NCBI RefSeq assembly: GCF_000611645.1
Contig: NW_014012206.1
Span: 1 to 14,331, forward strand
DNA: 14,331 bases
Source: Monoraphidium neglectum
Taxonomy: Eukaryota; Chlorophyta; Chlorophyceae; Sphaeropleales; Selenastraceae
Direction of reading: 5' to 3'
Below the pieces are notes generated by a model. It made no database searches, was not told the origin of the DNA, and was given only the letters and a program-made list of their open reading frames with translations. Below are positions 6,577 to 14,331 of this stretch, piece by piece. Positions within the stretch are counted from its first letter, which is position 1; each line of letters starts with the position of its first letter. The position numbers were made by a program, and so were the translations under genes.

Positions 6577-9500
6577 CTAGGCCGAGTCGTCGTCGCCGTC
6601 GCCGCTCTCTGCCTCGGCGGCGCGCGCGTCGGCGGCCACGCGCTTAGCGGCGGCGATGGCCACGCGGGCGCGCGATGAGATGTAGTCCTGCGGGGTTGGG
6701 AGTGGGGCGCGAGAGCGTGAGCCGACACGCAACCCCTATGATTGCGCCGGACACATCCAGTGGGACAGGCCGCCAGCCAAGCCAGCCATACTAAGAATTG
6801 ATTCATGGCGAAAAGAACCTGGCTCTCACCTGGATTCCTTCGCACGCCAGGGTGGCACACCATCCCCCCTCAAACAACCCATTGCTGGCAGCCCGCCTAC
6901 CTGCACAAACTCCTCCAGCTTGGCGATGTCGATGTTGGGCATGACAACCACGTGCGCAATGTCCCCCTCGCACGCCAGCTGCCACTTGCGCACAAACGCC
7001 TCCTCCCGCGGCCGCTCAAACACCACCGTGTTGGACAGCTCGTTGAGCATGGTCTTCACGCCGGCCTGGTCGAGCATTGACTTGAGCGTGTGCGCGTTGC
7101 GCATGCAGCGCTCCACGTCGCGCGCGATGCCGGCGTAGCCCTTGCGGGTCAGGGTGTACCACAGGTACAGCGGCGCGTGGCCTGCGGGGGGTGGGGGTAG
7201 GGGGAGGGATGGAAAGGTGAGGGAGAGGCGCAAGGAGGCAGGGCGTTCGAGAAAATGTGGATGGCAGGGTTGGCATCAACAGCAACAGCAGCACTGTCCA
7301 TGAAAGTGAAAGAACAGCGAAAAAACCGACAACGCCGACCGTGAGAGAGGCACGCAGACAAGTGATCAGCAGACACGTGCGCACACGGGCGGGCAATACA
7401 TGCATCGCATGACAGGACCCAGCCCTTGCCTCTGCGTGGGGACGACCATAACCCACCGTTGCGTGAGCCCATGATGGTGGCGTCGCGGCTGTTGAGGTAC
7501 TCCACGTCGGAAGACAGCGCCAGCACGTGGCGGAACCGCGTAATGACCACGCCGCTGGGGGGGATGGAGGGTAGAAGGGCGGACAGGCAGCGGGCGGCAG
7601 GGATGGTGATGATAAGGGGTTGCACGAGGGCAAACGGCCAGGGAAGGGCAATGCGACGGCCTGCGCAACCGGCCTGCTGCATCACAGGGTCTGCAAAGCG
7701 TCCTGACTTCAGGCGCGCCGCGGCTGCGTCTGCAGCGGCGGCAGCCGCGCCTCCTTCCCCGCCAGCGCTCACCATGGCACGGGCGCGCCAAGGAACTTGT
7801 GCCCGCTGACCGACACCGACCCGATCGGCTTGCGGAACGTCACCATGGGCGCCTGCTTCAGGAAGGGCATCATCATGCCAAAGAGCGCGCCGTCGCAGTG
7901 GATGTAGAAGCGGTCCTCTGTGTAGCCCGTGGCCTTGAGGATGTCGAGGACGCGGTCCAGATCATCCACGGCGCCCTTGACAGTGGTGCCGATGTTGACG
8001 TTGATGATGGCGGGGCGGCCGGCGTTGGCCTTGAGGGAGGCCTCCAGCTCGGCGTAATCGATCTCGCCAGTCTCCAGGGTTGACACCTGTCGAGGGGTGG
8101 TGGTGGTCATGGTGGGGCTCGTCATGGTTGGGGCGAGGGAAAGGGGGGTGAGGGAATCGAGTGGCTGCAAGGCCATGCATTAAACTGCTAGACGCGCAGC
8201 GTCTGCTGAGCCCAGCGCAGGCTGCCGGCCGGTAAATATATACCCTCAGAGCACGCTGTTCACGGCATGCAGCCTGCAGGCCTGCCAGCAGCCAACATGT
8301 TCTGCTGGGGTGCAGTTCGGGTTATGCGCCCCAGCGCCGCAAAACCCTAGCAGCACCCCCCTTTCGCGCCCCCCCCTGCCGCAAGTGCCGCCGCACCTTG
8401 ACTGCGTCCATGCGGTACATGCGGGCCGCCTTGAAGATGCTGTAGTGCGTCTCGCGGCTGGCATACAGGATGCCGTCTGGCAGGTTCTCACGCCCCACCT
8501 GGCGCGAGGGGGTAGGTGAGTGGGCGGCGAGGAGGGATTTGAGGGCTGGCCCAGCGGGCGCTGCCTGCTGTGCGGCCTCAGCCGGTTAGCCCTGGCTATG
8601 GCCCACACGTCCCCAGTCCGCGTGGTAAACCACACCACACAAGTCCATGCTGCACGGGCTTGCACTCCTGCGTCCATCTGCAACGCATCCGCCCAGCACC
8701 CCTTGCAACCGCTCGCTCTCGCCGCCCCACAACCAACTGCCCCGAGCCGCAACAACTCTATCACCCCAAGCGGCGCCGCCCCAGGACGCCCTGCCGGCCC
8801 GCGCCCCGCACCAGTATGCCGTGCAGGTTGCCCTCCGTGCCGCAGTTGGTGATGTAGCCCCAGTACTCCTCCTCGTCAATCTCCCACAGCCGCGCAAACC
8901 AGTTGAGCACGCCCACCTGGGCAGCAAGAGCGGCGCGCCCGTCCGCAATTATCAACTGCGCTGCGCTTGCAGCGTGCGAGGCGAACAGGCAACGCCTGCT
9001 AGCAGAGCGGTTGATGCGGCTTAGCCGCGTCATGCAGCTGGCCTTAGTGTGTGCTGCAGGCGGCGGCGCACCTCAAACTCGCGCGAGTGGACGCCATAGT
9101 TGCTCTCGATGAAAGGGTCGCCCAGGTTGTTGATGGAGTACCGCGTCAGGCCCTCAAGCGCGCCAAAGTCAAAGTCGAGGTTGTACGGGTAGCTGGTGGG
9201 GGGCAGGGGCGATGGCGCCAGGTTGATGGATGAGTTGTGCGCACCTAACGTGCGTGGCAAGTTTGGGTGCTGGCAAGTTGCCCGGCTGCGCGAATTTGAA
9301 GCGAGCGGGCGACACAGCGCCTCCAGTGCTGCTCAGAAGCAGGCCGCCGCTTGCAGCTGGGGGCTGCTTGGAGTTGGGGCCCAGATGAAATGTTGAAGCT
9401 GGACCCTGGATGAAATCCTCACAATCCTGGCGGCGGCTGAAGGTGCAGCCACTCCCTGAATCACGCCCTGCCGGCCTGCCGACAGCCCCGACAGCGCCAG

Positions 9501-9958
9501 CAACAGGGCCAGCGCAACAGCAGAACAAGCACCACCGCGCGCTCACCCCATGTGGTGCTTGGTGCGCTCGGCAAGCTTCTTCTCGTACTTCTGGATGGTT
9601 TCGTTGATCGCTGCCATCCGTTCCTGCAAGAGCGGGGCGCTGGGTCAGACGTTGGCACAGGGCGGCCGAGCCATCACATGAGAACGACCATCCGGAGACC
9701 AACGGTCTCCAGGCCTCTCACCTCCTCGGGACGCTCCTCATCAGGGATGTGCAGACCCGCCGCATGGTGGTGCGTGATGGCGCCACAGACGGGAGTCGCC
9801 TGGTAGGGCGCCACCTGGAGAGTATCAGGGGCCTTCAGCCGCTCCGTGCGCAGCACCTTGAGCAAATCATCACTGATGTGCCTCTCCGCCACATCCCCTA
9901 CAGCCTGAGGCAGCGGGCACGAGCTCGCCAGCTCGACCGCTTCGCCGAACGTCTGCAT
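6577..9958 (-). CDS. SDC: Serine decarboxylase, PLP-dependent (group II decarboxylase)
   Basis: Nine exons on the minus strand: 9958-9722, 9623-9547, 9192-9072, 8916-8812, 8498-8397, 8086-7773, 7554-7457, 7181-6901 and 6687-6577 (TAG), giving 481 residues, almost the length of Arabidopsis SDC1. The enzyme converts serine to ethanolamine, the head-group precursor for phosphatidylethanolamine and phosphatidylcholine. The match to plant SDC is close: [55 protein letters not shown], the PLP-stacking H198 in [24 protein letters not shown]279 in [10 protein letters not shown], Schiff-base K311 in [37 protein letters not shown] and [13 protein letters not shown]. The first 79 residues are poorly conserved; the ATG at 9958 is the only in-frame ATG of its exon. 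The C-terminus differs from plants: instead of the cysteine-containing end it has an Ala/Arg-rich helix and an acidic finish ([10 protein letters not shown]). The protein is expected to be cytosolic. A histidine decarboxylase-like annotation would be the common alternative name. Confidence 0.95.
7186..7207 (+). other. G-run tract (possible G-quadruplex) beside a splice acceptor
   Basis: The plus strand reads as four G runs of six, five, five and three bases separated by one or two bases. It is the complement of the C-rich pyrimidine tract just upstream of the CAG acceptor (7184-7182) of serine decarboxylase exon 8. The G-rich strand is the transcription template. Its plain role as a pyrimidine tract may be the whole explanation. 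Confidence 0.6.
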
Positions 9959-10667
9959 CTCGAAAGCGTTCGAGGGTTGAATCAAAGCTTTTGCATTACT
10001 ATTCACAAGCAATTGAACCGAGATAATGCCGTGACCTTTGTGCAGCGTCCGTGCTTTGCGCCCGCCTGGTACCCGCCAGCTCACAGCGAAGCTGCTCAAG
10101 GAAGTGAAGCATGAACGGGCAGGTGGCGCTCAGTTGATCAGTCACAGGCGGCCGCTGTCCGCTCCGCATGGAATCTCTTGAGAAGGGAGCACTACTGGGT
10201 ACACGTCCCCGCCCATCAGCTCAAAGAAGCGGCCGCCAAGTCTAGGCGCAAGATGACATCAGCTGCGACTCCAGCGCGCAGCAGCAGCACCACCCCGCTG
10301 CACAATCCTGGGATATTCTTGCGCAGGTGCTTTCCCACGGCCTATCCGCTGACCCCTGGCGCCCAGCAACCTCGTACTTTGCTCTCTGTGGGACGAGGGT
10401 TGGGGCCAGCCACGTCAAGCCTCCATGAGCAACTCCGCAGAGCCTACCAGCATCACGACCAGGCTTGCACAATTTGTCCTTGCGCGTGTGCTACTAAATG
10501 CAGCAAACTTTGGATTCTGGTATAGTTCGTAGATGGCGGGTGTCTGACAAGGGGTTGCGGGCCTGCACGGCGCGAGTCCATGGTGGGACTCCTGTGCCCA
10601 ACCAGGCACCTGAGGAGGCTAAGTGAGGCAGCACGCATGTGCAGTGGCAAGCGTGGTTCGCATGCAG

Positions 10668-10749
10668 CACCAAATGCATTGATGAAGATGAAGCCGATCT
10701 TCGTATTCTCCAGGTACAACTTCCATGTGTCGTTTTCAGGACCCACCAT
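10668..10749 (-). other. Coding-like segment, gene unassigned
   Basis: From an ATG in good context (AAAATGG) the minus strand reads MVGPENDTWKLYLENTKIGF and on to INAF, up to a possible donor at GCATTTG|GTGCTG. By hand count the third codon positions are about 69% G/C, while first and second positions are near 30%. That is a real three-base periodicity in an otherwise A/T-leaning stretch. A plus-strand frame shares the same third positions (LMKMKPIFVFSRYNF) and ends at a CAG|GTACAA donor, so the strand is not decided. No family is recognised. Confidence 0.25.
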
Positions 10750-10863
10750 TTTACTCCCTCGCCCTGACCAGCCTCCATCCTGTCATGAACATCCAACCAC
10801 AGGGTAGCTCGTTGCTGCGCCTTGGAGCCGTTGATGGTTTGATGTAGCAAATGGTGCCTTGAT

Positions 10864-10915
10864 TGCACGCATGTGGCTTGCAGTCAAGGTGCACGCATCT
10901 GGCTTGCAGTCAAGG
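10864..10915. repeat. Tandem duplication, two 26-base units
   Basis: The unit at 10864-10889 begins TGCACGCATGTGGCTTGCAG and is repeated directly at 10890-10915 with a single mismatch (G to C). This indicates a recent local duplication, probably by replication slippage. Confidence 0.92.
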
Positions 10916-11814
10916 TGGCCGCAAACAAGCAGCGCAAGTCTGCGTACCACGCCCTTGATCAGGAGAGTGGTAATGAATGAACGGCTGCGCCCATCTCGCC
11001 GCATTATGTGCTTCCACGCTCCGCATTGTAAGTATTTTCTATCAATGTAATTTCTATCAACGTTCATGTGCCCTTTTGGTTTAACACACACGTCCATTGG
11101 TTAAACAGACGTCCAGGGGCCCCCATGTAGGTCCGTGCTGCGCACGACCAGACGGCCGCCCAAGCTGTGTGAATGCATGTGGCAGGCAGTTCGTGGGCCG
11201 CTTGGCAAGGGGCACCGCGTTGTTTTTTCTAGCACGGTGACCTAAAATAAAAGTATACCTCATTACCTTGGAGTCGTAGTCGGCCGTCACCCTCTCACCA
11301 GGGATCAAAGGAGCAAGTGTGCGGCAAGCAGCGGAGTGCACAAAGCGAGTGGGGTATCCCTGCCCGTACCCGTTCCACCGGAACTGATATCACAAAATCA
11401 CCTGAGCGCGACGGCGAGTCAATTACAGGTGAACATCCACATACCAAAGCTCCTGGAGGCGCACGTCAACCACTGCAAGGGTCCCAGCCGACGCTGTCAC
11501 ATGGCGTCACCGGCGGTAAAAGGGGCGTATGCCCCAGGAAAGATGGGCTTTCGTCCATTCGCGCGACGCACCTAATAAATTATTAGCATACACATGCTTT
11601 ATATGGACCTTCGCGCTTCCAAGCTGCACTCTCACGATCTTGCTGTGCTCAATTGTCGCCATAGCCATCATTCTAGCTGAAGAATCTTGTAACACGGAGC
11701 TGATATTGTCAGACCTTGCTGAAAATCTTCTCGAGCTCCGCAGCCTCGGTGGGCGGCGGCGCGCGCTGCCGCCCGCAGCAAGAGCATTGCTGCTCGCCAC
11801 ACAGGGCAACTAGT

Positions 11815-14331
11815 ATGGCTGCGCTCGGCCGCTTTGTGGCTTGCTGGGGCAACGGTCAGCACGGTCGCCTCGGCCACGCAACTCGTGACGCCAGTGAGGT
11901 GTTCCCAAGGATCGTGGCGGCCTTGGCTGGGGAGCGAGTAGCGGCGGTGGCCTGCGGAGGGGCGCACACTGCCGTTGTGACAGGTGGGTGAGGCAAGGCT
12001 GCCTGGTGAAAGCGTTGCGGGCTGCTAGCACCGTTGAGGGTGGTACAAATGCACAAGCAGCTGCGCTGGCCATTGAGGGTTTCACCTAGAATTTGCAGGC
12101 AGCTTGACACTGCCAAATTGCCCCTGGCCCTTGACACATCCTATTCACCCTTGCCAAAGCAGAGGACGGTGCCTTATGGACCTGGGGCTTCAACAAGCAT
12201 GGCCAGCTGGGCCACAGCAGCGACCTCAAGCACTGCGGGGTGAGGCCGCGGCAGGCTGCCCGCACATGTCTGCGCACCCCCCTCCCTTCACGCGCATTGG
12301 AGTACACAACAGTGGCAGCAGCTGGGCAGGACTGGAGGGTGGAGGGCGGCTTGCTGACGCGTACCCACATGTTGCCAGCCCGCTGTAGCCCCTATCATTT
12401 TAGGGGCCCCACAAGCGCCTGCTGCGTGCCTGGGTTTGCCTTTGGCCGGCCCCACTGCTTGCGCCGGCTGCATGGGGGCCGCGGACAAGTCCCCCCAGCC
12501 GCCCCAAAACATCCCTCACCCTGTGCGTTCTGCCTGAAGGAGCCGACTGAGGTGATACTGCCGGATAGGATAGTTGATGTGTCAGCGGGGGAGGCGCACA
12601 CGCTGGCCGTGTCGGGTGAGTGGACCAGGGTGGGCCCCTGGTGAACCGAATCAGAGAGACAGCCGAATGCAGCGGTCAACTTGATCTTGCAGCAGTAAAC
12701 GGTGATGTGCGCAACTTTGTGTACGTGTGTCAAAGACTTGATTGTGCAGGTGTGGTTGTGTCCACATTGTGCACCAGCTAATGTGCCCACCCCTGTGTGC
12801 GATGCCCGCGCGAGCCATGGGTGCCGCTTGAGACGGTCCCCACCGCCCAACGCTGGCCCCCCTTGCGCCGCCGTGCAGCTTCTGGGGAGGTCTGGGCGGC
12901 AGGCTGCAACAGCAACGCCCAGCTGGGGCTAGGGGAGGCCTATGGCGCCCGCAACCCAGAGTTCCGGCTGGTTCGCGCCCTCAAAGGTGCGGCCGCGGGC
13001 GACCCTGACTCCCTGGGCCGGGGCGTCAGGCGGGGTATGTGCCCTTCAAAGAGGGCCTGCTCAGCAAAGCAATTGCTAAATTTGGGCTGAATTTCAAGGG
13101 CCGGAGGCTGGTGGGGTCAAGGGACAGCCCGCACCCTGAGCCCCTGTGCGAAACGTGTGATGCGAGGCCGAGGTGCAGCGCACAGCCCGCACATTGGCAA
13201 CAGCCAAATGTCAGCGGCGCATGCAGAATTTCGGCGTCGCTCACCCCGGCCGTGCGGGCTCCATCCCATGTGGCTGCCTGCGCAGGGCGCACAGTGACGC
13301 GGGTGGCTGCTGGGCAAGAGCACTCGCTGGCGCTGGGGGCCGGCGGGGAGGTCTGGGCGTTTGGCCACGGCTCGTATGGGCAGCTCGGCCTGGGGCCAAG
13401 TGAGTATGCCGTCGTCTGCGTGCGTCTGAGGGTGACTGCGTGTTGGTATGCGTGTGCGCATGCGACTGTGTGTGAGTGTGTGCAGGAGTGTGCGAGAGTG
13501 TGCATTCACACGCTCGCACGCGTGTATGTGTGGGGGTATGAGTATGTTGTTGTCTCCCCCTGTGTAGTTGCGTTGTTGCAGCGCCTCTTCGCCTTGCAGA
13601 GCCGCGTCACCTCCTGCCATGTCTGCGAGCTCCTCAGGTCTCACCACCTCGCTGGCGTGCGCCGACCAGGCCTCGCTCCCCGGTCATGGCCCGGCACGTG
13701 CGCCCGCTCAGCCTCTCTGCCCCCGCTGCGCGCCGCGCGCGCAGCGATGACGCGCTGGGTGGCGCAGCCGCGCCGCGTGGAGGCGCTGGAGGGTGTGAGG
13801 GTGGCCTCTGTGGCTGCAGGCGCCTTCCACAGCGGCGCTGTTGATGCGGACGGCAACGCGTTCACGTGGGGCCGCGGGGACAGCAGCCAACTCGGCACCG
13901 GGCTCAGGACCCACGAGTGCAGCCCACAGAAGGTGCGCAGTCACAAGTCCGGGCGCGGCGCCCCTCGAGGCGCCGCAGTGCGAGGGGCGGCGAGCGCGTG
14001 CAAGTGCGTGTGCGGCCGCGTGAGGGAAGAGGCGCCGCCGGCCGCCGCGAGCAGAAAGCCGCCGCCCCTCGCTGTGCCACTGGGCTGCGACGTTGGGCGA
14101 AGGCTCACAAGCAGACATGCCCCTGCCTCGCGGCTCCTGCCCCCCACAGCCACTGTCACCCCCCTCATCCCCATTTTCTTGTCGACGCAGCTGCACGCCC
14201 TCAACTATGTCAAGCAGCTGGCCCTCGGATTCGACCAATCCATCGCCGTCGGCACCCACGGCCGCGCGTCATCCTGGGGCACCGACGACAGCGGCTCCCT
14301 GGGCCAGGGCTTCCTCTGGGCCCGCCCCGCC
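11815..14331 (+). CDS. RCC1-repeat (beta-propeller) protein, 5' part
   Basis: The exons in view are 11815-11983, 12163-12239, 12540-12615, 12879-12986, 13286-13399, 13745-13932 and 14191-14331, where the window ends mid-exon. They give 291 residues. The protein begins almost at once with RCC1 repeats and contains little else. Successive blades show ACWGNGQHGRLGH, VACGGAHTAVVTEDGALWTWG, FNKHGQLGH, VSAGEAHTLAVSASGEVWAAG, NSNAQLGLG, VAAGQEHSLALGAGGEVWAFG, HGSYGQLGLG, VAAGAFHSGAVDADGNAFTWG, GDSSQLGTG and a diverged last repeat (SIAVGTHGRASSWGTDDSG). RCC1-like propellers include guanine-nucleotide exchange factors, UVR8-type photoreceptors and many scaffolds. The tryptophans here are ordinary structural WxxG tryptophans, and nothing visible picks one subgroup. 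Exon 3 uses an AAG acceptor. The start is the ATG at 11815 (AGTATGG). Confidence 0.92.
13439..13540 (+). repeat. TG-rich imperfect simple repeat in an RCC1-gene intron
   Basis: This is a run of degenerate (TG)n and (TGCG)n sequence within the 13400-13744 intron, with a short complementary CA-rich patch around 13503-13512. Such tracts are common in algal introns and are length-polymorphic. It has no coding potential. Confidence 0.75.

Larger units (their letters stand above)
9959..11814. other. Gene-poor intergenic region, lower GC
   Basis: These 1.86 kb separate the serine decarboxylase start (minus) from the RCC1-repeat gene start (plus), so both promoters lie in them. Composition is visibly richer in A/T than the genes. 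It contains small direct duplications: 26 bases twice at 10864-10915, and TTTCTATCAA at 11036-11045 and 11051-11060. It also holds several frames that look protein-like on both strands: minus 10749-10668; minus about 11378-11267 (a frame with RWNGYGQGYPTRF and PGERVTADYDSK) before a GTAATG donor; minus from an ATG at 11671; and plus 11529-11813 with a hydrophobic stretch just before the RCC1 start. GC at third positions in these is about 60-70%, below the neighbouring genes. I cannot assemble one convincing gene. Decayed or lineage-specific exons, or chance frames, are all possible. Confidence 0.5.

Noticed and set aside
6282..6863. 193-codon minus-strand open frame over the end of serine decarboxylase
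   Set aside because: It overlaps the last serine decarboxylase exon in a different frame, with low-complexity Arg/Ala/Pro composition and no domain.
9961..9985. GTTCGA-containing stretch reminiscent of a tRNA T-arm
   Set aside because: No acceptor stem, anticodon arm or matching D-arm can be drawn around it.
9674..10099. Longer N-terminus for serine decarboxylase, extending upstream to 10099
   Set aside because: The extra frame has no ATG before 9958, and the family N-terminus is already accounted for by the 79 residues from 9958.
13567..13744. Extra exon of the RCC1 gene starting at the CTTGCAG acceptor at 13599
   Set aside because: That frame gives low-complexity Arg/Pro sequence and runs to a stop. 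The acceptor at 13744 joins in phase and gives the normal repeat spacing of about 54 residues.

Overview
This is nuclear genomic DNA from a eukaryote, most likely a chlorophyte green alga. The evidence is high GC, intron-dense genes with short introns (about 100-400 bases) whose donors mostly begin GTG, an algal-type TGTAA poly(A) signal, a plant-type serine decarboxylase and a homologue of the ciliary protein NME7 (FAP67 in Chlamydomonas). The exact clade cannot be read from the sequence. I see no phage, plasmid, CRISPR array, tRNA or rRNA.

Layout. 14-1878 (minus) holds the N-terminal two thirds of NME7, a DM10 domain plus a complete first nucleoside diphosphate kinase domain and the start of the second. 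It has seven exons here and runs off the left edge, and one intron carries a long CAG/CTG tract. 2335-3819 (minus) is a complete five-exon gene for cytosolic ribosomal protein L26 (uL24). 4181-5487 (plus) is a four-exon gene for a membrane protein I do not recognise, divergent from RPL26. 5488-6576 is a convergent intergenic stretch with, at best, a doubtful small minus-strand gene. 6577-9958 (minus) is a complete nine-exon serine decarboxylase. 9959-11814 is less GC-rich, gene-poor DNA with small direct duplications and coding-like fragments whose strand I cannot settle. 11815-14331 (plus) is an RCC1-repeat protein gene, seven exons in view, running off the right edge.

For the four recognised genes, exon borders were set by continuity with the protein family, GT/AG sites and phase: every exon length closes on whole codons across the junctions. 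The genes have no evident shared pathway. They are a ciliary protein, a ribosomal protein, ethanolamine synthesis and a beta-propeller, in the ordinary arrangement of a compact algal genome. I did not find a convincing new multi-gene system. The items most worth a second look are the unrecognised membrane protein, its first intron bounded by an 11-base direct repeat, the intronic CTG repeat, and the 10.0-11.8 kb region.
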